Source: RYN-230 sp963717125
GTDB lineage: Bacteria > Actinomycetota > Actinomycetes > Streptosporangiales > Streptosporangiaceae
Direction: 5' to 3'
Assembly: GCA_963717125.1 (NCBI GenBank)
Contig: CAVQVG010000008.1
Span: 310,001-374,000 of the forward strand
Length of the DNA: 64,000 nt
Shown here: piece after piece, positions 15,508-23,472 of the stretch
Layout of the letters: every line of letters begins with the position of its first letter
How positions within the stretch are numbered: the first letter of the stretch is position 1
The notes under the pieces: generated by a model
What the model was told of the DNA's origin: nothing
Database searches by the model: none
What the model saw: only the letters and a program-made list of their open reading frames with translations
Translations under genes and position numbers: made by a program

Positions 15508-17109
15508 CTATGGCATCTCCTCGTAGGCCGGCAGCGTCAGGAACTCAGCGTAGTCGTCGGCCAGCGCGACCTGGCTGAACAGGGCGACCGCCTGGTCGTA
15601 GCGGGGCGCGTCGTAGCCGGCCCCGGCGGCCGCGCGGATTTTGGCCAGCTCCTCGCCGATGATCCGCTGCACCAGGTCGGTGGTCACCGGCTGGCCGTCG
15701 TCCAGCCGCACGTTGTTGTGCAGCCACTGCCACACCTGGGACCGGGAGATCTCCGCCGTGGCCGCGTCCTCCATCAGGTTGAAGATGGCCACCGCCCCGT
15801 TGCCGCCGAGCCAGGACGCCAGGTACTGCAGCCCGACGCTGATGTTGTTGCGCAGCCCGGCCTCGGTGATGGTGCCCGGCGTCTTGTCCACCGCGAGCAG
15901 GTCGGCGGCGGACACGCTGACCTCCGGGCGCTGCTTGGCGAGCTGGTTCGGCGAGCTGCCCAGGGTGGCGTCGAACACCTCACGGCACAGCGCTACCAGG
16001 TCCGGGTGCGCCACCCAGGAACCGTCGAAGCCGTCCCTGGCTTCGCGCGTCTTGTCGTCCCGCACCTTGGCCATGGCCACCGCGTTCACCTCCGGGTCAC
16101 GCCGGCTGGGGATGAACGCGGCCATCCCGCCCATGGCGTGTGCGCCGCGGGCGTGGCACGTCTTCACCAGCAGCTCGGTGTAGGCCCGCATGAACGGCGC
16201 GGTCATCGTCACCGAGTTGCGTTCCGGGAGGACGAACTCCTGGCCCCGGCTGCGGAACTTCTTGATCACGCTGAACAGGTAGTCCCACCGGCCCGCGTTC
16301 AGCCCGGCGCTGTGGTCCCGCAGCTCGTAGAGGATCTCCTCCATCTCGAACGCGGCCGGGATGGTCTCGATCAGCACGGTGGCCCGGATCGTGCCGCGCG
16401 GGATGCCCAGGCTGTCCTGGGCCAGGCCGAACGCGTCGTTCCACAGCCGGGCCTCCAGATGGCTCTCGATCTTGGGCAGGTAGAAGTACGGCCCAGAGCC
16501 CTTCTCCAGCTGGCGGCGTGCGCAGTGCACGAAGTACAGCGCGAAGTCGAACAGGCTGCCGGACACCCGCTGGCCGTCCACCAGGACGTGCTTCTCGTCC
16601 AGGTGCCAGCCGCGCGGCCGGACCACGATCGTGGCCAGCTCGCTGTCCGGGCCCAGCCGGTACGACTTGCCCTCGTCGCTGGTGAAGTCCAGGGTCCGGT
16701 CCAGCGCGCCGATCAGGTTGAGCTGGCCGGTGACCATGTTTTCCCACAGCGGGGTGTTGGCGTCCTCGAAGTCAGCCAGCCAGACGTTGGCCCCGGAGTT
16801 GAGCGCGTTGATGGTCATCTTCCGGTCGGTCGGGCCGGTGATCTCGACCCGGCGGTTGACCAGGCCAGGCGCGGGCGCGGCGACCCGCCAGTCTGGGTCC
16901 TCGCGGACGGCCCGGGTGCCGGGCAGGAAGTCCAGCATCCCCCCGGCGGACAGCTCCTGCTGCCGGGCCGCGCGGGCGGCGAGCAGCTCGGCGCGGCGGG
17001 CACCGAACTCCCGCTGCAGCGTCGCGACCAGGTTGATGGCTTCCGGGGTGAGAACCTCGTCGAAACGGTCTCCCCGCGGGCCGGTGATCTGCACACCCTC
17101 GCTGGCCAT
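15508..17109 (-). CDS. aceB: Malate synthase A
   Basis: Condenses glyoxylate with acetyl-CoA to malate. The protein (533 residues from ATG 17109) has malate synthase A signatures: VWLADFEDANTPLWENMV, TIVVRPRGWHLDEKHVLVDG, the PKIESHLEARLWNDAF metal/substrate site, the FIPSRRDPEVN segment and the late NLMEDAATAEISRSQVWQW. ATG 17109 is preceded by GGGAGGAG, better than the upstream ATG at 17142. As first gene of the operon it channels GlcDEF-made glyoxylate into the TCA cycle. No isocitrate lyase gene is nearby. A 14-bp palindrome lies just upstream. Confidence 0.96.
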   Translation of the reverse strand: MASEGVQITGPRGDRFDEVLTPEAINLVATLQREFGARRAELLAARAARQQELSAGGMLDFLPGTRAVREDPDWRVAAPAPGLVNRRVEITGPTDRKMTINALNSGANVWLADFEDANTPLWENMVTGQLNLIGALDRTLDFTSDEGKSYRLGPDSELATIVVRPRGWHLDEKHVLVDGQRVSGSLFDFALYFVHCARRQLEKGSGPYFYLPKIESHLEARLWNDAFGLAQDSLGIPRGTIRATVLIETIPAAFEMEEILYELRDHSAGLNAGRWDYLFSVIKKFRSRGQEFVLPERNSVTMTAPFMRAYTELLVKTCHARGAHAMGGMAAFIPSRRDPEVNAVAMAKVRDDKTREARDGFDGSWVAHPDLVALCREVFDATLGSSPNQLAKQRPEVSVSAADLLAVDKTPGTITEAGLRNNISVGLQYLASWLGGNGAVAIFNLMEDAATAEISRSQVWQWLHNNVRLDDGQPVTTDLVQRIIGEELAKIRAAAGAGYDAPRYDQAVALFSQVALADDYAEFLTLPAYEEMP

Positions 17110-17143
17110 GCCGTGCTCCTCCCGGTCATCGGTGACCGCCATG

Positions 17144-17157
17144 TTACTAGTCAGTAA
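17144..17157. promoter_or_regulatory. Palindrome TTACTAGTCAGTAA upstream of aceB
   Basis: TTACT-AGTC-AGTAA is a perfect 5-4-5 inverted repeat lying 35 bases before the aceB start and in the region shared with divergent hflX. It has the form of a TetR-type operator (inference). The regulator is not in the window. Confidence 0.55.
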
Positions 17158-17249
17158 TGATGGCGTGCCGAGTCTTCGTGCTCACAGTGTGCTTCGTAAC
17201 ACCGGCGCGTCCGGGCGGTCAAAGTGTTCCCGGCCACATCCGGGGCACA

Positions 17250-17273
17250 ACCCGCGCGGCGCGGGTGTTTATT
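17250..17273 (+). terminator. GC hairpin followed by GTTTATT in the hflX leader
   Basis: ACCCGCG-CGG-CGCGGGT forms a 7-bp stem directly followed by GTTTATT, an intrinsic-terminator-like arrangement about 25 bases before hflX. It may end a short upstream transcript or attenuate hflX. This is weak evidence. Confidence 0.35.
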
Positions 17274-17295
17274 GAGGTGAGCGTAACCCGGAGGC

Positions 17296-18789
17296 ATGAC
17301 AGCATTGACAAACCAAGACAGCGCAGTCCGTCGATCCCACCGTGAGCAGGCCATGACCCATCCCGCCGAGCAGCCAGCCAGCCCCGCCGAGCCGCAGGGC
17401 ACGGCCGGCCTCAGTGACGTCGGCGAGCTGGATCTGGCGGACCGGCATGCCCTGCGCCGGGTCGGCGGGCTGTCCACCGAACTCCAGGACGTCACCGAGG
17501 TCGAGTACCGCGCGCTCCGCCTGGAGCGGGTCATCCTGGTCGGCGTGTGGACCGAGGGCACGCTGGCCGAAGCCGAGAACTCGCTGCGCGAACTGTCCCG
17601 GCTGGCCGAGACGGCTGGCTCGGTCATCCTGGACGGCCTGGTGCAGCGGCGCGGCCGCCCGGACGCCGCCACCTACATCGGCGCGGGCAAGGCCGCCGAG
17701 GTGGCCGCCCTGGTCGCCTCGACCGGCGCGGACACCGTGATCTGCGACGGCGAGCTGACCCCCAGCCAGCTGCGCCGCCTGGAAGGCGTGGTCAAGGCGA
17801 AGGTCATCGACCGGACCGCGCTGATCCTGGACATCTTCGCCCAGCACGCCCGGAGCAAGGAGGGCAAGGCCCAGGTCGAGCTGGCCCAGCTCGAGTACCT
17901 GCTGCCCCGGCTGCGTGGCTGGGGCGAGTCGCTGTCCCGGCAGGCGGGCGGCCGGGTCGCCGGCGGCGGCGGCATCGGCACCAGGGGACCTGGTGAGACC
18001 AAGATCGAGACTGACCGGCGGCGGATCCGGACCCGCACCGCGCGGCTGCGCCGCCAGCTGGCCGAGATGTCGGTCGGCCGTCAGGTGCAGCGCCAGCAGC
18101 GCCGCAGCCGGGCCGTCCCGGCGGTGGCCATCGCCGGGTACACGAACGCGGGCAAGTCCAGCCTGCTGAACCGGCTGACCGGGGCGGGTGTCCTGGTCGA
18201 CGACTCGCTGTTCGCCACGCTCGACCCAGCCGTCCGCAAGGCGCGGACCCCGGCCGGCCGCTGGTTCACGCTGACCGACACGGTCGGTTTCGTCCGGCAC
18301 CTGCCGCACCAGCTGGTCGAGGCGTTCCGGTCCACGCTGGAGGAAGTGGCCGAGGCCGACCTGATCCTGCACGTGGTTGACGGCAGCGACGCGGACCCGC
18401 AGGCGCAGATCTCCGCGGTGCGCGAGGTGCTCGGCGAGATCGGCGCCGGGGATGTCGCCGAGCTGGTGGTGATCAACAAGGCGGACGCGGCGGATCCGAT
18501 CGAGCTCAAGGCGCTGCAGCTGCGCGAACCGCACAGCGTGGTGATCTCGGCCCGGACCGGGGCCGGGCTGGACGATCTGGCCACCGCCATCGAGGCCGGG
18601 CTGCCGCAGCGCGACCGCGAGGTCAGCGCGGTGGTGCCCTATGTCCGCGGCGACCTGGTGGCCCGGGCGCACCAGGAGGGCGAGGTGCTCGAGCTCCGGC
18701 ACGGCGCGGCCGGCACCGAGCTGACCGCCCGGGTGCCACCCGACCTGGCCGCCGAGATCGACAGCATCGCCGTCCCCGCCACCAGCTGA
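17296..18789 (+). CDS. hflX: GTPase HflX
   Basis: A ribosome-associated GTPase that splits stalled ribosomes. The N-terminal HflX domain includes DGLVQRRGRPDAATYIGAGK and the glycine-rich loop GGGGIGTRGPGETKIETDRR. The G domain has P-loop GYTNAGKSS (281-289), the DTVGF switch, NKAD and an SA-type G5. At 497 residues it is slightly long because of an Ala/Pro-rich N-terminus. The start is uncertain: ATG 17296 has GGAGG only one base away, and ATG 17353 is an alternative. The position near miaB/dapF is conserved in actinobacteria. Confidence 0.94.
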   Translation: MTALTNQDSAVRRSHREQAMTHPAEQPASPAEPQGTAGLSDVGELDLADRHALRRVGGLSTELQDVTEVEYRALRLERVILVGVWTEGTLAEAENSLRELSRLAETAGSVILDGLVQRRGRPDAATYIGAGKAAEVAALVASTGADTVICDGELTPSQLRRLEGVVKAKVIDRTALILDIFAQHARSKEGKAQVELAQLEYLLPRLRGWGESLSRQAGGRVAGGGGIGTRGPGETKIETDRRRIRTRTARLRRQLAEMSVGRQVQRQQRRSRAVPAVAIAGYTNAGKSSLLNRLTGAGVLVDDSLFATLDPAVRKARTPAGRWFTLTDTVGFVRHLPHQLVEAFRSTLEEVAEADLILHVVDGSDADPQAQISAVREVLGEIGAGDVAELVVINKADAADPIELKALQLREPHSVVISARTGAGLDDLATAIEAGLPQRDREVSAVVPYVRGDLVARAHQEGEVLELRHGAAGTELTARVPPDLAAEIDSIAVPATS

Positions 18790-18968
18790 GCCCCTTCTGC
18801 TCAACGCCCTGGCCTGCTGTCGGCCGCCTCGATGACCGGGTGTGGCACGGTCCCGGGGTGGCGGCGCGGCGGTCATCCGCCCACTGGGCGGTGGCCTGGT
18901 CTGGATATCGAAGCGCTGCGATTTTGCGCGGGCTTATCCGGTAAAGCGAACGGTGCTGTGGGCGGGTT

Positions 18969-18986
18969 AATGCAATGGATTGCATT
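18969..18986. promoter_or_regulatory. Palindrome AATGCAAT-GG-ATTGCATT
   Basis: A perfect 8-2-8 inverted repeat in an AT-rich stretch. It looks like a transcription-factor site, but no gene starts right next to it. Function unknown. Confidence 0.45.
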
Positions 18987-19528
18987 GTTGCCTTGGTATC
19001 TGCCTGACAGTTTTGCCTCCGCGCCTCCACCGGCCCGCAGGCGCCAGCATTGTCCCTGGTGAGCGGAGCAGCGGCCGGTCTGGCCGGGGCTGGCCCGGCC
19101 CGGGCAGAAGCCGCCGCGGGAGCGGCGCCACGGGCGGCCCCGGGGCCGCCGGCCGGCTACTCCGGAGGGCACCACGGAGGCGCCGCCCGGCGACCGCGGT
19201 GCGGCGCGGCGCCCTGCGCTCATCGCCTGTCTGAGCCGCGCGCAGGCCTGGCTCGCACCGGCGCTGAACTGCACGCGAACAGCACAGGGCGAGGAGGCGA
19301 CGGGCAGTCAGCGGGGGCGGCGGCCAGCCCGCCGGGCCAGGCCGGCGGCCGGGTTCGCGGCGCGGTCAGCCGGGCCCCGCGGTGGTGTCGCCGGCCCGGA
19401 TTCCGCGGCGGCGGCGCCAGCAGAAGTTACTGACACGTACAGACGTCAAATCAACTCAAACCGCCACGCACGGTGAGATCCGGGAAAGGCTGTTAATATC
19501 TGGTCTGACTTCTTCGTGATAGTGCCTG

Positions 19529-19543
19529 TACAGGGACCCTGTA
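19529..19543. promoter_or_regulatory. Palindrome TACAGGG-A-CCCTGTA upstream of hutI
   Basis: A perfect 7-1-7 inverted repeat about 240 bases before hutI in an AT-richer promoter-like segment. It is a candidate operator for the histidine-degradation gene or for an unrecognised transcript. Confidence 0.45.
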
Positions 19544-19784
19544 GTGCAATACCGTAACTGAACCGATATGTTGGTTGCCGCATCCGCTAGCGCCAGCTGT
19601 CGGCCGCCGTGCAGCCCCGACCGGGTGCCTGGCGGGGGGGCCAGTAGGGATCGAGCTATGGCAGGTGACCGCGGATGACGCAGGTACGCCCCATCATGCA
19701 CGCACCCTTCTGCCAAGCTACGGCGGAGTTCGCCACGATCGGAGCATTGATGCTGGCCAGGACCGCGCCACGGGGGGCGCGCCG

Positions 19785-21000
19785 GTGACCGTACGCCTGC
19801 TGACCAACATTGGCCGTCTCTGGACCGGGTCCGAGATCTGGAGCAACGCGGCCATCCTCACCCACAACGACCGGATCGCGTGGGTCGGCCGGGCCTCTGA
19901 ACTGCCCGCCAGCCTGCCCGGCGTGGTGGAGGACATCGTTGACGTTCAACTCGGTGGAAAACCTGGGCGGCGCCCTGGTCACGCCGGGCCTGATCGACGC
20001 GCACACTCATCCGGTCTACGCCGGGAACCGCTACGCGGAGCTGGCCATGGTCGCGGGCGGCTCGTCGCAGACCGAGATCGCCGCCGCCGGTGGCGGGATG
20101 GCGTCCACGGTCACGGTGACCCGGGGCACCGACCCCTGGACGCTGTGCAACGGGGTCCGGGCCCGGCTCCGTGAGTGGCTGCAATCCGGCTGCACCACGA
20201 TCGAGGCCAAGACTGGCTATCACCTGACCCGTGACGGCGAGCTGGCCGACGTGCGCATGCTGCGCTCGCTGGAGGGCGAGCCGGGTATGCCGCGGGTGCA
20301 CGTCACGTTCCTGGCCGCGCACGCGGTGCCGCCGGAGTACTTCGGCCGCCGGCATGACTACATCGACGCGGTCGGCACCTGGTGCTCGGATGCGGCCGCG
20401 GTCGGCGCGGACAGCGTGGACGTGTACTGCGAAGAGGGCCGGTTCAGCGAGCGGGAGGCCCGCTGGATCCTCAGCGCCGGCCGGGCCGCCGGGCTGCTGC
20501 CGCGGGTGCACGCCTGTGGCGAGACCCGGACCGGTGCGGCGCGGCTGGCCGCCGAGCTGGGCTGCGCCTCCGCCGACGTGCTGCACGAAGCGGGTGACGA
20601 GGACGTGGCCGCGCTGGCCCGCGCGGGCGTGGCCGCGGTGGTCTGCCCCGGTACCGCCCTGCAGGTGGGCAAGAACCCGCCGGTGCGGGCGCTGCTGGAC
20701 AAAGGCGTGCCGGTCGCGCTGGGCTCCGACCACACCCCGGGCGGCAACGGGATCACCTCGATGCCGCTGGTCATCGCGCTGGCCGTGTCGCAGTTCGGGC
20801 TGAGCGTGGCCGAGGCGCTGCGCGCCGCCACGCTGGGCGGCGCCCAGGCGCTGCGCGCCCCGGACCGGGGCGGCATGGTGCGCGGCCGGTTCGCCGACAT
20901 CGTGCTCTGGGACGCCGACCACGAAGGGGCCTTCGCCTGGTCCTACGGCCTCAAGCCGAGCCGGGTCTGGCTGGGCGGCGAGCCGGTAGCGCTGAACTAG
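19785..21000 (+). CDS. hutI: Imidazolonepropionase HutI, apparent frameshift near 19960
   Basis: Hydrolyses imidazolone-5-propionate in histidine degradation. The N-terminus (VTVRLLTNIGRLWTGSE…) is in one frame from GTG 19785. The rest starts at GGALVTPGLIDAHTHPVYAG, with metal ligands in DAHTHP, in another. Later motifs include IEAKTGYHLTRDGE, HACGETRTGAARLA and the catalytic LGSDHTPGGNGITSMPL. Removing one A of the AAAA at 19958-19961 gives QLGGNLGGALVTPG, a seamless HutI. I therefore read it as one gene with a one-base error or a recent mutation. No other hut genes are adjacent. Confidence 0.9.
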
Positions 21001-21068
21001 CGCCCATCACCAGGTGGCCCGCACCCGGCCCGGCCGGGTTGTCCGAGGTGTGTGCTGAACTGATCGGC

Positions 21069-21833
21069 ATGGAAAATTCCCGGTACCTCGACTGCCTGGC
21101 CGCCGACTTCGCCCGCCTGCGGGCCGTCGTGGCGGCCGACCTCACCGCGGCTGTGCCGACGTGTCCCGGCTGGACCGTCGCTGACCTGAGCCGCCACGTC
21201 GGCGAGGTGTACCTGCACAAGACCTGGTGCATGCGCGAGGGCGCCGAGCCCGACCCGTGGCCGCCGAAAGAGCTCGCCGACGAGGACCCGGTCGCGCTGC
21301 TCGACCGGGCCTACGCGGGGCTGCTGGCTGAGTTCGCGGCCCGGCGGCCGGAGGATCCGGCTGGCTCCTGGTACACCCCGGACCAGACCGTCGGCTTCTG
21401 GATCCGGCGGATGGCCCAGGAGACCGTCATCCACCGCATCGACGCCGAGTTCGGCACCGGGCAGCCGGTCACCCCGGTGCCGGCCGACCTCGCCGTGGAC
21501 GGCGTGGACGAGCTGCTCAAGGTGTTCGTGGCGTTCAGCGTGGCCGAGTGGGGCGACTACTTCACCGAGGTGCTGGCCGGCTCGCCGGGCCGGACCTACA
21601 CGGTACGGACCGACGGCGCGGCCTGGCAGGCACGCACCGGCCCTGGGCGGTTCGACGTGACGGACGGAGCCGGCCAGGACGCCACCGACGTGATCGTGAG
21701 TGGCCCGCCGGAGGCCGTGCTGCGCTGGGTGTGGAACCGGGAGAGCCCGGGCGAGCCGAGCGGCGTGACGGTGGCCGGCGACCCGGCGGCGGTCGAGGAG
21801 CTGCGTCGCTGCATCGTCATCGCGACGCAGTGA
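21069..21833 (+). CDS. Maleylpyruvate isomerase family (DinB-like) protein
   Basis: A protein of about 254 residues of the actinobacterial TIGR03083-type family. The N-terminal four-helix DinB/MDMPI domain shows VPTCPGWTVADLSRHVGEVYLHK, a potential metal site with His in DLSRHVGE and MAQETVIHRIDAE. A C-terminal SCP2-like part follows. Such proteins act as mycothiol-dependent enzymes or metal-binding proteins of unknown substrate; a function cannot be assigned. ATG 21069 is preferred over an upstream TTG. A homologue with a repeat insert lies at 39844-40722. Confidence 0.85.
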   Translation: MENSRYLDCLAADFARLRAVVAADLTAAVPTCPGWTVADLSRHVGEVYLHKTWCMREGAEPDPWPPKELADEDPVALLDRAYAGLLAEFAARRPEDPAGSWYTPDQTVGFWIRRMAQETVIHRIDAEFGTGQPVTPVPADLAVDGVDELLKVFVAFSVAEWGDYFTEVLAGSPGRTYTVRTDGAAWQARTGPGRFDVTDGAGQDATDVIVSGPPEAVLRWVWNRESPGEPSGVTVAGDPAAVEELRRCIVIATQ

Positions 21834-21890
21834 AGCCGGCCAGCCGGGGGTGATGCGCCGCGCTGGTGCGGGCACTGCGCCGGTCGTGGC

Positions 21891-22913
21891 ATGCTGCCGC
21901 TATGCCCTCAGCCGCGCCCCGTGCCTCCCGTGCTGGTTCTGCCGCCCAGGCCGCCCAGGCCACCCCGGCTGGGCCTGGCGACCGTGGTCGTGGGGGAGGA
22001 GGAGCTGCTGGCCGAGCGGGCGGTGGCGCGCCTGGTCGCCGCCGCGGGCCCGGCCGAGAACGTGCGCCACGTGCAGGCGGCCGAGCTGCGGCCGGGCGAG
22101 CTGGCCATGCTGGCCGCGCCATCCCTGTTCAGTGACGGGTGCGTGCTGGTGCTGCACGGCACCGAGGACGCGACCAAGGCGGTGGCCGACGAGATCACCG
22201 CCATCGCGGCCGACCCGCCGCCCGACACCGTGCTGGTGCTCACCCACGCGGGCGGGGCCAAGGGCAAGGCCCTGCTCACCGCGCTGGGCAAGCAGCGCGT
22301 GCCCACGGTGGACTGCCCGAAGATCACCCGGATGGGGGAGCGGATGCAGTTCGTCCGCGGCGAGTTCCGCACCGCGGGCCGGACCATCGAGGAGAGCGGG
22401 GTGCGCGCCCTGCTCGACGCGCTCGGCAACGACCTGCGCGAGCTGGCCGCGGCCAGCTCGCAGCTGGCCGCGGACACCACCGGAGTCATCGACCAGGCCG
22501 TGGTGGCCACGTACTACCGGGGCCGGGCGGAGGCCAGCGGGTTCAGCGTGGCCGACCGGGCCGTCGAGGGGCGGCTGGCCGAGGCGCTGGAGGCGCTGCG
22601 CTGGGCGCTGGCCGTCGGCGTGTCCCCGGTCCTGATCACCAGCGCGCTGGCCCAGGGGGTACGGCTGCTCGGCCGCGTCGGCAGCGCGGCCCGCGGCCAG
22701 TCCGACGCGGCCGTAGCCGCCGAGGTGGGCGCGCCGCCGTGGAAGGTGGACCGCGTCCGGCAGCAGCTACGCGGCTGGACGCCAGAGGGAGTGGCCCGCG
22801 CCCTGGCCGCCGTAGCCGAAGCCGACGCCCAGGTCAAAGGCGAAGGCACGAACGCCGCCTACGCCCTGGAGGTCGCCATCCGCGAAATCGTCTCCAGCCG
22901 CGCGCAGCGCTGA
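21891..22913 (+). CDS. holA: DNA polymerase III subunit delta, start uncertain
   Basis: The clamp-loader delta subunit that opens the sliding clamp. The frame gives VVVGEEELLAERAVARLV at the family N-terminus, the VLVLTHAGGAKGKAL segment, and the C-terminal KVDRVRQQLRGWTPEGVARAL helical domain. The N-terminus in this frame is an odd Pro-rich stretch. ATG 21902, in another frame, gives a more natural Ala/Ser-rich start. Removing one G of the GGG at 21971-21973 joins it as TPAGLATVVVGEEE. A one-base error is therefore suspected. The holA-rpsT-lepA order is typical of actinobacteria. Confidence 0.9.
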   Translation: MLPLCPQPRPVPPVLVLPPRPPRPPRLGLATVVVGEEELLAERAVARLVAAAGPAENVRHVQAAELRPGELAMLAAPSLFSDGCVLVLHGTEDATKAVADEITAIAADPPPDTVLVLTHAGGAKGKALLTALGKQRVPTVDCPKITRMGERMQFVRGEFRTAGRTIEESGVRALLDALGNDLRELAAASSQLAADTTGVIDQAVVATYYRGRAEASGFSVADRAVEGRLAEALEALRWALAVGVSPVLITSALAQGVRLLGRVGSAARGQSDAAVAAEVGAPPWKVDRVRQQLRGWTPEGVARALAAVAEADAQVKGEGTNAAYALEVAIREIVSSRAQR

Positions 22914-22928
22914 GGTGGTCTCCGCGGA

Positions 22929-23195
22929 TTAAGCCGCGAGTTCGGCGGCGCGCTTGGCGATGGCGGACTTCCGGTTGGCCGCCTGGTTCTTGTGGATGAC
23001 GCCCTTGCTGGCCGCCTTGTCCAGGTTGCGGCAGGCCGCCCGCATCGCGGTGGTGGCCGCGTCGGCGTCGCCGGCGTCAGCCGCCTCGCGGAACTTCCGC
23101 ACCGAGCTCTTCAGCTCGGACTTCACGGCCTTGTTGCGCAGCCGGGCCTTCTCGTTCTGCTTGTTGCGCTTGATCTGGGACTTGATGTTCGCCAC
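22929..23195 (-). CDS. rpsT: 30S ribosomal protein S20
   Basis: An 88-residue basic protein with the S20 signature ANIKSQIKRNKQNEKARLRN and the C-terminal KNQAANRKSAIAKRAAEL. It binds 16S rRNA. The start is GTG 23195, preceded by GAGG seven bases upstream; a longer open frame to 23357 is not supported by the family length. It is transcribed opposite to its neighbours holA and lepA, as is usual in this order. Confidence 0.97.
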   Translation of the reverse strand: MANIKSQIKRNKQNEKARLRNKAVKSELKSSVRKFREAADAGDADAATTAMRAACRNLDKAASKGVIHKNQAANRKSAIAKRAAELAA

Positions 23196-23327
23196 GCGAA
23201 AGCCTCGCTCAGGATCTGGTCTGGGTGCCGGGGGCCGGTGCGCGATCCGCCCCGGCAGCGCCTCCGCACGGCAGCGGCAGCGCGTACGCTCCGACCAAGC
23301 AGAATAGCCTACGCCGGGCCACGGCCC

Positions 23328-23369
23328 AAACCAGCGAGGCCAAACCAGCGAGGCCAAGCCAGCGAGGCC
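23328..23369. repeat. Three 14-bp tandem repeats upstream of lepA
   Basis: AAACCAGCGAGGCC occurs twice, then AAGCCAGCGAGGCC, head to tail, in the 277-base rpsT-lepA divergent gap. The rest of that gap shows no gene. It probably holds both promoters, but no clear boxes were seen. Confidence 0.7.
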
Positions 23370-23472
23370 GAACCAAACCAGCCGGCCCCGGGGCGGCCGG
23401 GCACGGGTCCGGGCATCGGCGGCCTCATGCGACCATGGAGGATCAAGCCCGATTCGAACCAGGCGGATTTCT

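Larger units (their letters stand above)
18790..19784. other. Large non-coding region hflX-hutI
   Basis: Almost 1 kb with open frames in several directions but none with a recognisable domain or ribosome site. The plus-strand frame around 19050-19433 encodes an Ala/Gly/Arg/Pro-rich peptide typical of random GC-rich DNA. The parts 18915-19010 and 19430-19580 are clearly AT-richer, as expected for promoters, and each holds a perfect palindrome. It may contain a decayed gene or a regulatory RNA; I could not identify either. Confidence 0.6.

Noticed and set aside
19050..19433. 127-codon open frame in the hflX-hutI gap
   Set aside because: No ribosome site, no recognisable domain, and Ala/Gly/Arg/Pro composition expected of random GC-rich DNA.
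23440..23470. Possible tRNA T-arm, GATTCGAACC, upstream of lepA
   Set aside because: On the minus strand the flanking bases do not form a 5-bp T-stem around a 7-base loop, and no acceptor or anticodon stem was found.
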